Below, piece by piece: positions 23,354 to 35,851 of a DNA stretch of 64,000 nt. The position numbers and the translations under genes are program-made. Position 1 is the stretch's first letter. Every line of letters starts with the position of its first letter. The notes below the pieces were generated by a model. That model ran no database searches, had not been told where the DNA came from, and was given only the letters and a program-made list of their open reading frames with translations. Source of the stretch: Thamnidium elegans (lineage: Eukaryota; Mucoromycota; Mucoromycetes; Mucorales; Mucoraceae); the NCBI GenBank assembly GCA_025201345.1, contig JAIXMG010000028.1, positions 250,001-314,000 on the forward strand. The letters run 5' to 3'.

Positions 23354-25047
23354 ATGTTAAACAAAAATAACGAAAAGATACAAACAACAGCAGATCAAGA
23401 AGAAATAGAAGACACTTCAAGTTTTTCTTCCAAAGATTCCATAGGAAACAATGGACATACTTTGAAACGTGGATTGAAAGCTCGTCATATCCAAATGATT
23501 GCGCTGGGCGGTACAATTGGTACGCAATGATTCAAAAAAAAAAAAGACATATCACTGTTATTCACATATAATTTATAGGTACCGGTTTATTCATGTCTTC
23601 TGGTTCTGCAATCGCAAATGGTGGCCCTGGTGGTGCCCTCGTCGCTTATGGCCTCGTTGGAATTCTCGTATTTTGTGTTATGATGAGTCTAGGTGAAATG
23701 TCGGCACTTATTCCAGTAGCAGGTTCATTCTCACATTTTGCGTATCGCTTCGCAGACCCATCTCTAGGGTTTATGTTGGGTTGGGTCTATTGGGCAAATT
23801 GGGCTGTAGGTGTCGCAGCAGAACTGACGGGTGTTTCCATGATTATGGAATTTTGGATTACAAGTATCAACAGTGTCGTTTGGGCAGTTATCTGTCTTGT
23901 GATTTTAGTTGCTTTAAATGTTTTTTCTGTCAAGGGCTACGGTGAAGTCGAATACTGGATTTCGCTCATTAAAATTATTGTGGTCGTCATCTTTGTTATT
24001 GTCGGTATTTGCGTCGATACAGGTGCAGCAGGAGGCGTTAACTACGGTGTTTCTAACTTTCACTTACCGGGTGGTGCTTTTCCTAACGGATTTCTAGGCG
24101 TATTTAATGTGTTTATCAATGCAGCTTATTCGTTTAATGGTGTTGAAATTGTAGGTATCACAGCAGGAGAATCTACTAATCCTCACAAGACGGTTCCTAC
24201 AGCAGTTAAACAAGTATTTTATCGTATCATCCTGTTCTATATCCTTTCTATGCTTGTTATCGGACTTGTTATACCCTACGACGATCCTAATCTTTTAAAT
24301 GGTGGTAGTGATATTTCAGTTTCACCATTCACACTTGTTTTCCAAAAATCAGGTGCAGCTTGGGCTGCTGATATGATGAATGCTATTATTTTAATCACTA
24401 TGGTTTCAGCTGGTAACTCTGGTGTTTATTCTTCCTCTCGTACACTCATGTCTTTGGCAAATGATGGTTTTGCCCCTCGATTCTTTAATCGAGTTAACAG
24501 ATGGGGTATCCCTCTCTGGTCAGTTTTAGCTACATGCCTTGTTGGTTGTATCGCGTTCGTGACCTCTTTGTTTGGTGCGGGTGTTGTATTTAATTGGCTG
24601 GTTAATTTAACTTCACTTGCAGGATTGATTACTTGGGTTAGTATCTCGATTACGCATCTTCGGTTCCGTCAAGGATACGTATCGCAAGGAAGATCGCTTA
24701 CAGCACTTCCTTATCGGTCCCCATTCTTTCCTTGGGGAGATTGGATTGTAATTATTGCAGGAACAGTGATTATTTTTGGTCAAGGGTATCATACTTTCCT
24801 TGCACCTATTGAACCATCTGAAATTGTATCTAGTTATATCGGGCTGGTATTAGCAGTGATACTTTATGTAGTACATAAAGCGTGGAAACGGCCCGCACTT
24901 GTCAAGAATGTAGAAATGGACTTTGAAACAGGTACATTTCAAGACACTGTTATTGATATACGTGAAGAAAACGGATTAGATGAAAATGGTAACCCTATAC
25001 CAAAATGGAAACATATTTGGAACAAGACAATTTCAATTATAGCCTAA
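23354..25047 (+). CDS. amino-acid permease (yeast AAT family), copy 2
   Basis: Two exons, 23354-23519 and 23579-25047, giving 544 residues. It is a close paralogue of the permease at 19320 in the same orientation; most transmembrane helices align residue for residue (GGTIGTGLFMSSGSAIANGG, WVYWANWAVGVAAELTG, NSGVYSSSRTLMSLANDG). The intron of 59 nt splits the GGTIGT signature and is absent from copy 1. The N-terminal 45 residues differ from copy 1 apart from their acidic, Ser-rich character. Codon use is more relaxed (more ATA, CTA, GCA) than in copy 1, suggesting lower expression. It probably imports amino acids at the plasma membrane; a difference in substrate or regulation between copies is inference. 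Confidence 0.92.
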
Positions 25048-25218
25048 AAAAAAAAAAAAAAAAAGAATTATTCCCCAAAAACAACTTCCCCATTCTTTTT
25101 TTTTTCTTTGCATTTTCATATTACTAATTTAGACTTTTATTAAATAAACAAATATACTTTCTTGTGACCGATTTTTTTTTTTTCATTTCTTTCTTTATTC
25201 TTTTATCCTATTTTGCAA

Positions 25219-26601
25219 ATGAGTACTCGTCAAGAAAGGCCTTTAGGCGTATTGGAAAAGTACCAAACTTCAAAGCACTTGACTCGAGCCTATGGAAATA
25301 TCTCCATGACAGCCACTTTAGAACATGATGTCAACGATGAGGCCACCACTTTATTCTATATGCGTTATTTCCAACCTGCTTTAACGCGTCTTATTGAAAA
25401 GCATGCTGCTCTTTCTATGGTTGTGCGAGATAAAGCTGAAAGTACTGCTCATTTTGAACAGCTTACAAGTATCGACCTTGCAAAAGTAGTTACCATTGAA
25501 ACAAACTCCATGTCCCTACAGGAACTTATTAAAGAACAAACCACAAGTGAGTTTGACTTGGACTCTTTGCTTCCACTTTGGCGATTCAAAATTGTGGCTG
25601 ATTCACCTACGACCTGTATAGTATCGCTGGCTTTACATCATATTATTGGTGACGGTATGAGCTTATGTATTATTTGGGAAGCATTGTTACAAGAATTGAA
25701 CAATGAAAAGGAATGGGAAGGAAAAGTTAGCATTGTACCGGTCAAGCATCTTAAATTAGCTTTACCGTATGAATTATCTAACGCACCACAAATTTCAATT
25801 GTATGGGATGTTTTACCTGTTGTACTTAAAAGTTTAGTCCCCAAAGTTCTACCAGTTTCTATTGCACGTATGATAAACCCACTTAGTACAGAAGGTTGGA
25901 AAGGGGACTTTGCAGCAGTAGAAGAAGAACCACATGATACACAAGTACGCACAATTCATGTGCCTTTGGATATTTGGAAACCAATCACAGAAGAATGTAA
26001 ACGACGAGGTATTTCACCTCATGCGATTATTTTTGTTACTATGATGTTAGCATGGAAACAATTATATCCAGGTCAAACGACAGAAGTTGCGACTCCGATC
26101 AACTGTCGTGCATCGTGTCACCCAGTAGTTCCATCCAACGTTATTGGTAATTATGTTGGCGCTTATACAAGTGTTTGGACACCAAAACAACTCGATATAA
26201 AAGATATCTGGAAAGCGGCAAAGAAATATCATCAAGATTTAAAAGCAAATAAACTGGAAGCAAGTAAGCAATCATTATTTTTAAAATTCTTACCAGAATA
26301 TCCAGCATCGTATTGTGACTACTGGTACGACAAGCGTAAAGATTCATCAATGGGAAGAGCAGGTGGATTAGAACTTTCTGATCTAGGACGATTCAATTAC
26401 GAGGGTAGTACGTGGAAGTTGGGCGAAATGTACTTTTGTCAAAGCGCACAAACATTTACCACTGCATTAGGGTTGAATTCAATTTCTGTCAATGATGAAC
26501 TGTATTGTACGCTTGGGTGGCAAAACGGTGCGCTTAATCTTGGTAAGATTAGTATGTATCATGATATTTTTATTGGTATCTTAAAGGACATACCTTTATA
26601 A
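25219..26601 (+). CDS. alcohol O-acetyltransferase-like acyltransferase (condensation-domain superfamily)
   Basis: Single-exon gene of 460 residues. The start at 25219 (MSTRQERPLG) is the first true ATG of the frame. The catalytic HHxxxDG motif is intact at residues 140-146 (LALHHIIGDGMSL), as in chloramphenicol acetyltransferase-fold enzymes: alcohol acetyltransferases, BAHD enzymes and NRPS condensation domains. The N-terminus (RPLGVLEKYQTSKHLTRAYG) and the mid-protein VATPINCRASCHP resemble fungal alcohol acetyltransferases, which use acetyl-CoA to make esters. No carrier-protein or adenylation domain is near, so a stand-alone enzyme is likely. It follows permease 2 by 171 bases on the same strand. 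The substrate is unknown; detoxification or volatile ester formation are possible. Confidence 0.75.
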   Translation: MSTRQERPLGVLEKYQTSKHLTRAYGNISMTATLEHDVNDEATTLFYMRYFQPALTRLIEKHAALSMVVRDKAESTAHFEQLTSIDLAKVVTIETNSMSLQELIKEQTTSEFDLDSLLPLWRFKIVADSPTTCIVSLALHHIIGDGMSLCIIWEALLQELNNEKEWEGKVSIVPVKHLKLALPYELSNAPQISIVWDVLPVVLKSLVPKVLPVSIARMINPLSTEGWKGDFAAVEEEPHDTQVRTIHVPLDIWKPITEECKRRGISPHAIIFVTMMLAWKQLYPGQTTEVATPINCRASCHPVVPSNVIGNYVGAYTSVWTPKQLDIKDIWKAAKKYHQDLKANKLEASKQSLFLKFLPEYPASYCDYWYDKRKDSSMGRAGGLELSDLGRFNYEGSTWKLGEMYFCQSAQTFTTALGLNSISVNDELYCTLGWQNGALNLGKISMYHDIFIGILKDIPL

Positions 26602-27447
26602 AACATATATCGTGTTACAGGTATTATGATACCTTTGTCATGGGGGGATAAATAAATATAATAAAAAGACTTGTTTCAAAATAAAATAAAAATATTTAGT
26701 TTCTGGATAAAAGCGTGATTAAAACAAGGTAGCTTAAATTATATATTATGTATATTAATGACGAAACCTAGCGCAGAGAGTCATCCTTTCATATTTCAAA
26801 AAGTCAATGTCTATTATGTTACAATAGGATAACTCATGGTAACAGATAGTATTTAGCTGTCAATAGCGTGTTTTTTGTACTGTATTCTTGATCTAATAGA
26901 CTGTGTATCGGCATTTGGATAGGCATAAACGCTCTTGTTTTATTTCTATCCATTTCTTTTTTATCTAGTACTAGGAACGTCTATATGTTACATATTAGAT
27001 TATTAAACTGAATCATAAGTACGATTTATATATACACATATATATAAAGTTGTCTAAAGTTAAAAAAAAAAGTGTAATAAACTCTTGTGTACTCGACCTT
27101 ACAAAAAAAAAGATAAGCAAATGCGCTCTTAATGAAAAATAAATCTTCAGTAGTTTTAGCGTCGGCTATAAACTAAATCCTGCAGACAATTATGCTAGGT
27201 TTAGATACTATCTTGTGATTTTTATCCTAAAATAGAGTCATTTAATCAAATACAAGAGTACGAAGAGATAGTGATGGCAACTGGAAATGGGCTTGATTGC
27301 CCAATTCGCGAAATACCATTTTAATTTCCGCTCCCATCCTAAAAAAAACATGAGCACTGTATATATTTTTGTTATTTTTTTTTCCCTTTTATATACACAT
27401 TTTTTTTTTTTTATATTCATATACACACATTTAGATAAAGAAATATA
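26602..27447. other. spacer upstream of CDC42
   Basis: 850 bases of AT-rich DNA with the acyltransferase 3' flank (AATAAAAAG at 26658) and the CDC42 promoter. T-rich tracts at 27366-27410 precede the CDC42 start. No gene was seen. Confidence 0.45.
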
Positions 27448-28186
<739 letters not shown>

Positions 28187-28547
28187 AATAAATAAATAAT
28201 AATAATAATACACACTCAATATATAACACAAGAACGCACCTTCATACGAACGCAAACCCACATATATACTCTTTAATGAATAAATAAAAAAAACAAAAAA
28301 AAACATTTTATTTCGAACTCTTTACTGATAATTTACAGTCACGAATAAACTGCATTCAAAAGTATTTTAGCACTTCTTCTTGTAAGGTATGCTTAATTTT
28401 ATTTGGAAATAGAGAGAACTTTTCTTGTAAGAACAGTTGCGATAGGCTATGGCTGAAATAATATATCTTCAATAGGTACCCTTGGCGTATCTGGGAAGAG
28501 TACAGCGCTGACTAAAACATATAAACACTTCCTTTTAACCTTTGTAC

Positions 28548-28579
<32 letters not shown>

Positions 28580-30261
28580 CACTTGACAACTTTCTAACTA
28601 CTGGAAGTTGAGTTTTTAATAGGCTAGTTACTATTCCAAACACATTCTTCTTACTTTTTTTTGCAGGTATCATAAGTTTCCTTATTGGTAACAAAGATCA
28701 TGAGGGTGCTTAGCTCTTTTTTTTAAAATAATAATAATAATAATAATTATGAAAGCATTATTTATTTAGGCTTCTTTTGGACTGCAAGTGTGTGTATAGG
28801 ATCACCACTTTGGATAGGATAGCCTATAGTACAAAAGTACAACGTTTGACGGGATTGATTTGTATGCACACCAAATTTCATTTTTTTTTCCATTTATATT
28901 TTCAAAAGGCTACTCTTAATTATTAGCTGTATTATATGTACATTTACTTACGTATTTCAAGAGTATATTATATAAAAATGCACTGTAGCCTACATAAAAT
29001 GTATCCTTAAAAAAAACTATGGCTAAAAGTATATAATTTGCCTAGTGTTGCTTAATGAGTCTTGGTCTTACCGTATTTCTGATTGAGTCACCATTTCGAC
29101 AACGTCTCCAGAGTACTCTTGAAAACGAAATAGCCGTTGGTTTCCTTATTATTTATGGAACTTTTGTTATGGTATCAAATACTTGCTTTTGAGATGCGTT
29201 CGTTTGATTGCATTTACCTTCGCCTTATTTTATTTTTTCTCTCTTCATCTTTATCTGTCTACTTATGTTTCTTGGTCCTTCTCTCGGTAGAATCTATACA
29301 ATTTATACTTCAATATAAGATGAAGAGATACAACACGAATTTCTTATTAATGTCTAGCAGGATATAATAACATATATCTGTTATTTTACGACCTATTTTA
29401 ACAAACCTCCGAATATCACAATTACAGTTACTGATACTTTAAAATATTCATTATTTAGCTAGATGCTCTGCTTTTAGCACGAAATAATCCATAGAAGTAG
29501 TATGTTAAAATTGAAAGAAAATAAGCCGATGAAGCAATTATAAAAATTAAGCGTGACCTGAATCCAAAAAATGAAGTGTGTAAAAAGCTCGAAATCAATC
29601 GATTGATTATCGTCACTAGCCCAACGACTAATAAAAGGATAGATACTGAGGAGAAAAAATATCTATATAGTCGCCATATTGGTATGATATTTAAATATCT
29701 GCTTTATGAGGAGTTTTATTTGCATCTATCGGTTTCTTGTCGGGTCTGTGACCCTTAAGGAAATCTATACTTGCTCAAACTCAATAACAACAAAATATAT
29801 TTTGGTTTTATTAACTTAGCTAGTAGTTGACGAATTGCGCTTGTTTAAACGGTGCATTTATAGTTTACTTTGATCGATGTAATCTACCAGCTTTCCACCG
29901 TAGTATATATGGCTTTAGACAATTATCAAGATCTATTTCATTCTGCCGTTCTCAGACTTCTACCAACATAGCCTTACTTTCTTTTTCTATCATTACAGTT
30001 CCTTTATTTTTTCTATCCTTTTAGTACCATTTGTATATATTTATTCTACCGTTGGGTCATGTCATTTTTAGTGTCTTTTGGGAGGGGGGGTCGTGTGACT
30101 TGTAGGGTTTTAACACAATTTCCAATTGCCAGCTGTTTGGGAGTTTCAATTGAAAAAGGGACTACTTTTTTTGTAATGTTTTTTTATTTATTTTTTTTCA
30201 CTAGACTAAGTGCTTTTTTTTCCCTTCCCTCTTTCTCAAAAAAGACAACAATTATATAATA
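28187..30261. other. gene-free region between CDC42 and the SR-protein gene
   Basis: About 2 kb, AT-rich, with a poly-T run at 28551-28579 and ATA repeats near 28727-28746. Short ORFs (29137-29367, 29827-30024) show no domain. 30080-30180 has a somewhat GC-richer patch before the pyrimidine-rich leader of the next gene. Confidence 0.45.
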
Positions 30262-30629
30262 ATGTCAACTAGAGTTTATATTGGTCGCCTCGCTCGTGAT
30301 GCCTCGAAACGTGATCTCGAACGTTTGTTTAAAAACTATGGAGATATTCGTGAGATCAACGTCAAGACTGGTTTTGGTTTCGTTGAATTTGTTGACGAAA
30401 GAGACGCTAAAGATGTTGTTTATGACTTTCACGGTAAAAACTTTCTTGGTGAAAGGTAAAAAAAAAATGCATATTATCATTATTATATACTTTTTTTTTT
30501 AAAAAAAAATATATATATTATACTTTAAAACACTTAAACTTATACTATTATAAACTAGATTAATTGTCGAAATTGCTCGTGGAGCTCGTCGTAACGATGA
30601 AAGACGTACTAATCGTAACGATCGGTAAG

Positions 30630-30672
<43 letters not shown>

Positions 30673-31836
30673 CTAGGCATTTTTATTCAATCTTGGTACA
30701 TATGTATTTGTAGTCGTCGTTCTCATTATAGATTAATTGTTGAAAATATCGCTCCTGGAACAAACTGGCAGGTACGCATCGCTTTTTCTCCCTTCTTGTT
30801 ACTTTTCAAAGAAAAAGTTACAAATTTTTTCCCCCATCCCCTACTTGTACTATTCTGGGTTAAATGATTTCTCATCATGCCGCTGGCTTGTCTCTTTTCT
30901 TTTATTGTGTGGGATTTCTTCCATCTTCATAGGACCTTAAAGATATGATGCGCAAAGCTGGTGAAGTCACTTTTGCTGATATCTCTCGTGAACGTTCATC
31001 TGAAGGGTACAGTATTATTATTATTATTTCTTTAAAAAAAGAAGAAGAAAAAAAAAGAAAGATAAATTCTTATATAGATTTTATTTTATTTTATTTTTAT
31101 TTAGTATTGTTGAATTCGCTGTTCGTGATGATATGGAATACGCACTTAAAAAGTTGAATGATCGTGAATTAAACGGTCAACGTGTCACTCTTCGTGAGGT
31201 AATAATAATTATAATACGTGGCATTGAATTTAAGAAAGTTGACTTTTTTTTACTAAAAAAAAAAAAAAATTGTATAGGATACTGGACGTAGCCGCTCTTC
31301 TCGCCGCTCTCGTTCTCCTTCCAAGTCTAGAAGCCGTTCTCCTCCCCGTCGTCGTAGACGTCGTTCTCCCTCTGTTTCTAGATCTCGCTCTCCTCCTCGT
31401 CGTCGTAACCGTTCTCCTTCAGTATCTAGATCTCGTTCTAGATCTAGATCTCATTCTCGTTCTCGTTCCATGTCTGGATCAAGATCTCCTCCTCGTAAGA
31501 GAGAGAAGCGTGATCACTCTCGCGAGGATAGCCGTGATGCTAGACGTAACTCTGTCTCCAGAAGCAGATCTCGCTCTCCCGCCAGATCTCCTGCTCGTTC
31601 TCCTGCTAGATCTCCCGCCAGATCTCCTGCTCGTTCTCCTGCTAGATCTCCTGCTAGATCTCCTGCTCGTTCTCCTGCTCGTTCTCCTTCTCGTTCTGAT
31701 CAATCTCCCGCTAGATCCCCCGCTCGTAGCGAAGGAAGGTAAGAACTCTTTAATACGCATAAAGAAAACGTGTATTTTTTATTTATTCACACACTTTTTT
31801 TTTATTTCATTGTTTAGTCCTATCAGAGAAGATTAA
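30262..31836 (+). CDS. SR-type splicing factor with two RRMs (SRSF4/5/6-like)
   Basis: Seven exons: 30262-30455, 30559-30624, 30714-30771, 30933-31006, 31105-31198, 31278-31738 and 31818-31836, giving 321 residues. It binds exonic splicing enhancers and recruits the spliceosome. RRM1 opens RVYIGRLARDASKRDLERLF with the RNP1-like TGFGFVEF. The second RRM is a pseudo-RRM with NWQDLKDMMRKAGEVTFADI, matching the SWQDLKD heptapeptide of SRSF1/4/5/6 proteins. The C-terminal 160 residues are an RS domain. Its last part (31570-31700) is a tandem array of SPAR units written with alternating synonymous codons. The last exon adds only SPIRED. Introns 1 and 2 contain T(n)A(n) tracts. The SETD9-like gene starts 183 bases downstream. 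Confidence 0.9.
31573..31700 (+). repeat. tandem SPAR-coding repeats in the RS domain
   Basis: About ten 12-nt units encode Ser-Pro-Ala-Arg. Units differ by synonymous changes (CCC/CCT, GCC/GCT, AGA/CGT), which shows selection on the peptide. Confidence 0.85.
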
Positions 31837-32019
31837 AAATACAAAATTTACTTATGCCAAACATATTTGGCCAGTTTCCTTTTTTTTTTTAACAAAACAT
31901 CTATCTTGTTCTAGCTTTTTTTCTTCTCTCTTCATCTCTTTTTTTCTCCGTCGTAAAGTTTTTTTTATAAAAGTAAAAAAAGAAATATTTATTTTTGTAA
32001 AAAAAAAAAAAAAAGGAAA

Positions 32020-32962
32020 ATGTCCAACTATTTGAATCGTTTGTAATTTAGGAAATGTACAAAAGAATATTTGAATGTTGGAGTTGATTTTTTATTTATT
32101 ATAATAGTTATCCGTTACAAGCGCTAAAGTTATTACTAAAACAGAGGAAACAGGTGATACCTAGTGTCGGTTCACCATTGCCACGCAACCTAGCTGCCAA
32201 AGCTGTAGAAAACACGTTGAAGTTACTTGACAGGCAATCGTTGAATTTTACAGTGATTAAAAAGCTATCATCTATACCTAATGCAGGTAACGCGATTTTA
32301 TGTAATAAAGAAATAAGGATGCATTAAAACGTATTTGTGCTAGGGTATGGGGTCTATTTGAAAGGAACAAATCAAAAGAAGGGAGAGATCGTTAGCTTTT
32401 ATCCAGGTACGATTTATATGCCTTCAGAACCTATACTTTTTGTTAGTATAGCAAATCAATACATTTTGAAATGTGTTGATGGATTATACATAGATGGTAA
32501 AAGAACAGGTTTATCAGGTAAAATATATAAATCATTGTACAGACGTGAAAATTGGCCTGGAGCTATTCAAATTAGCGATTGGACATGGATGCATGATGAT
32601 AATTTAGCGTATGAGTACTCTATTTTAAGATACTTATTTGCATATTAAACTAATGTAAATATAGAAACCCGTTAGCGGTAGGACAATTTGTTAACAATGG
32701 TACAAAAGATTATAAAGCCAATGGTAAATTAAAAAGAAAAAAAAATAGATAAGATTGATAACAGAAATGTATAATAGTTTGTTATCAAGAAGTAGACTTA
32801 CCTATCAATTTCTCAAATGAACTAAGAAGGTTCATACCAAACATGTATTGGGATACACAAATGGATCCATTGTCTCACCCCATGAGAGTGGTTGCACTAG
32901 TTTCGCTAAGAGAAATTCAAGACGGGGAAGAACTATTTTCAACCTATATGGACATAGTTTAA
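32020..32962 (+). CDS. SETD9: SETD9-like SET-domain protein
   Basis: Five exons: 32020-32042, 32108-32286, 32344-32608, 32665-32723 and 32778-32962, giving 236 residues. The first exon encodes only MSNYLNR plus two bases and was chosen because it alone supplies a start with correct phase and a GTAATT donor. The body matches animal SETD9 closely: GYGVYLKGTNQKKGEIVSFY, then PGTIYMPSEPILF, ILKCVDGLYIDGKRTGLSGK, DLPINF, and HPMRVVALVSLREIQDGEEL with a final FSTYMDIV. These are the split SET-domain parts (N-terminal Gly-rich strand, NPLAVGQFVNN as the NH-type motif, and the C-terminal GEELFxxY). The family is a poorly characterised putative protein methyltransferase. The typical NHS Cys-rich post-SET domain is not present. 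The substrate is unknown. Confidence 0.82.
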
Positions 32963-34797
32963 GCCGTAATTCCCCATTTCTTTACTATCAAATTTCCAAT
33001 AAAGGATAAATCATGTGTATATTTGGTTTTTTCTGCAGGTGTAACAAAATACATGTAGAAGCACTTGAGGAAGAGGAAGCTACCCGGAAAAAAAACATAC
33101 TAGTCCAAATGGAGTATTTTGCTTTTCAATCCCTTTTACTTTGCAAAAAAGAACGTATTCCAACTGAGATCAAAGCTTAATAGTTTCAAAGCCAGGAATA
33201 AAAGGAAAAGAGTACACAACTAAACCAGGGTTACCTTTGCTTATACAATTTAAACTTGTCAGAGGTCAAACTCATGTTTAAAAAAAAGTTGGTGCTACCT
33301 CGCTATACCGGTGTTGGGTATATAATGACCTAGTTCTTGACTGTGATGTCAATGATAATATCTCAATAAAGTAATCCCTTTCAAAAAAAGGTTTTATTGG
33401 GATTTGTCATTATGGAACTTTTACCATGACATAAAAAAAAGAAAAAGAAAGGTAGTTGAGTGATTTCAAGACAAAATATCACATTATTAACTAACCTAGT
33501 TACACTTGGTTAAAAGATACATGTGAAGAAAAATAGCTTTGTTTATTGTTTGTCTTGGTAATCGTTGGTCCCTTTCTATTTACTATAACCTTCTGAGATG
33601 ATAAGATTTACGAAGCGAAAAAAAAACAGATTATTTAATTAGTTTTTATTGGAGTTAGTAATCAGATAGTGTCATACACTTTAAGGGAGTTTAAGCTCTT
33701 GACAAAGTAAAATAAAAGTAAAAAAAGGTATTCACAAACCGTGGACGTAGGTAACGCTTTTATACATTTAAATTCTTCCAAGCTTTTATTTAAAGCCATA
33801 TATGCCTTAAATGACATTCTTATTGGATATATTTCCTTGGTGAGAGTACTTTAAATGATGAATCCATGTTTAAAGATACACACTCAAAAGTAAGTACGAT
33901 ATTTTGCTCTCGTAATTACAATGTTCCTGTTCAGATTACGGGGTCTTACGGTGCTGCCTGACCAACTTGGTGCAAAAAGCTGACTGTTTAGGCTACGGGG
34001 TTTTGCGGTGCGGTCGGTGCCACTTGGAACAAAAAAAAAAAAAAAAAAAAAAAAGAGCTCCGAACTAAGAAAAGAAAGAAGAGAGCACATTGCACCCCGT
34101 GTCTATTTGTGTGGAGTTACGCTCGGTATTAAATTAACAATAAAGCGCGTACAATGCTTGGACCAATACTTCCGCTCAGAACAGGTTATTTATCATCATT
34201 TATACAATATAAAAACTCTAAATATTGACTATTTGTATGATTATAGTGTGGATGTATAAGATTTAAAGAAAAGTTAATTAATTTGTGGTAATAGAGTACA
34301 CATTTTGAAGTTGTATACAGTTATTTTTCCCATCGAAAATAAATAAATAAGCTGGTTTTTAAAATTAAGGTCGCGGACTGGGAAGTTAGTACAACATTAG
34401 ATTTATGATAAAGTGAGGTCAATTCATTGGATAAGGATAACTGACAAGTTGTTACACATAGATAAGTAAAAATAATAACTTTTTCACTCTGAGTCTTATT
34501 AACCAATAAAAACCTTTGTGAATCATAAATAAAGTTCGCTTTCTTTTAAGTAAGATCGTTACGATCTGATTAGATTTTTTTCTTTTTTTTATTTAGAAAA
34601 GGGATTTCTACATTTCTTTATTTTTAATATGTGAAAAGAGGAAAAAAGAATATATACAGTAATAATATTGCAATGTGTAATAATTTAGAGTTGGGAAGTA
34701 ACCAAAGAGGTTTTTTTTTTCTTTTTTTTTTTGTGGGGGGGGGGAATAATATTATTATACAGAATTAATATGGGGATATTTGTTGTTGTTTTCAAAT
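32963..34797. other. gene-free region with a small GC-richer tandem repeat
   Basis: 1.8 kb between the SETD9-like gene and mitoferrin, whose 3' ends face each other. It is AT-rich apart from 33930-34030. No ORF is supported; the ORFs at 34008-34259 and 33884-34090 are readings of the repeat and of the poly-A run at 34031-34054. Confidence 0.45.
33932..34034. repeat. two-unit GC-rich tandem repeat
   Basis: Two imperfect copies, 33932-33976 and 33988-34034, share a TACGGGGT-TT-CGGTGC core and an ACTTGG-CAAAAA tail with a period of about 57. On the minus strand both read as a peptide of the form PS..T..PR.LN. Such GC-rich units stand out against the local AT background and may come from a lost element. 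Confidence 0.5.
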
Positions 34798-35851
34798 TTA
34801 TAACTTGAGTAAATTATCTTCAATGGTAGGACCACTATTGTTGCTACTGATAAACCATTTAAAGTATTCATAAACACTCCAACTAATAGCAGCACTAGGC
34901 ATAACAGTAAGAACTCTAGGTTTAAATCCTCTAAAGAAACCTCTTACACCATAACGTTCCTTGATAATATTTACAGCATCCATTAAACCAGAAGCGTTAC
35001 GAATACGAGGATCAGCATTTTGACCTCTAGTTTGAAGTAAAGTCTTTACGACATCTAAAGGAGTAGTGATAGCAGAAGCGATGGCACCAGCTAAACCACC
35101 AGCAATAGCATGAGTTTTAGGATCATAATCACCGGCAGGATTAATAACTTTACGGAAATATTCATAAGTAGCAAATTGAATAGATTGAAATGGAACAGAC
35201 ATGGTTAAAGTTGTTGGGAGTGATATATAGAAAGCAATAAGACCTTCTTTTGCGTAAACATGACGTGCACATTCTCTAACTGTTCTATACGCGCTATCAC
35301 CTAATTGCATTCGTTGTTTAATTACATCGAATGGATTCATAAGCGCATCATGGGCAAGTGTTGCACAAGCACCGGCTGCTGCCGTGGTTAATGGATGATG
35401 TCCACCAGCGTTACCACCAAATGCTTCTTTGCATGCTTCGTAAGTAGCAAAATGAACTGCATGTGCGGGTCCAGCTCCCATCACAACAGAGTTTACGCCA
35501 CGCCAAAGGTTACGTGAAGCGGATTTTACGCCTTTATAAGAGGATGCTTCAGCAATAGCTGCAGAATGAAGATGACGATGAGGGTGATGTTGATGACCAG
35601 CAGTCACTGCTGCTGCTACTGTAGAAAATACTTGAGGTCTTGCAACTGATTGAATAACTTGCATACGAGTCTATATATAAAAAAAAATGTTAATAAATAA
35701 TCAAAAAAAAAAAATAACAATAATGTACCTTGATACTATCTACAGGATACATGGCACAGTGTTCAGCAATACCAGCAAGTGCACCAGCCATAGCATCTTG
35801 ACCAAGGGTAGCGTTACTACCAAGAGATTCATAATCATAATCGTCAGACAT
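34798..35851 (-). CDS. MRS4: mitochondrial iron carrier, mitoferrin (Mrs3/Mrs4)
   Basis: Two exons from the right: 35729-35851 and 34798-35670, giving 331 residues. It imports iron across the inner mitochondrial membrane for haem and Fe-S cluster synthesis. Three carrier repeats are visible, each with PX[DE]XX[KR]: PVDSIK|TRMQ (split by the intron), PFDVIKQRMQ and PLDVVKTLLQ. Mitoferrin-like blocks include LWRGVNSVVMGAGPAHAVHF and the preceding N-terminal MAGALAGIAEHCAMYPVDSI. An insertion rich in His (GHQHHPHRHLH) lies in the first matrix loop, after TRMQVIQSVARPQVFSTVAA; His-rich loops are plausible for metal handling (inference). The start at 35851 is the only ATG before the first repeat. 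Confidence 0.9.
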
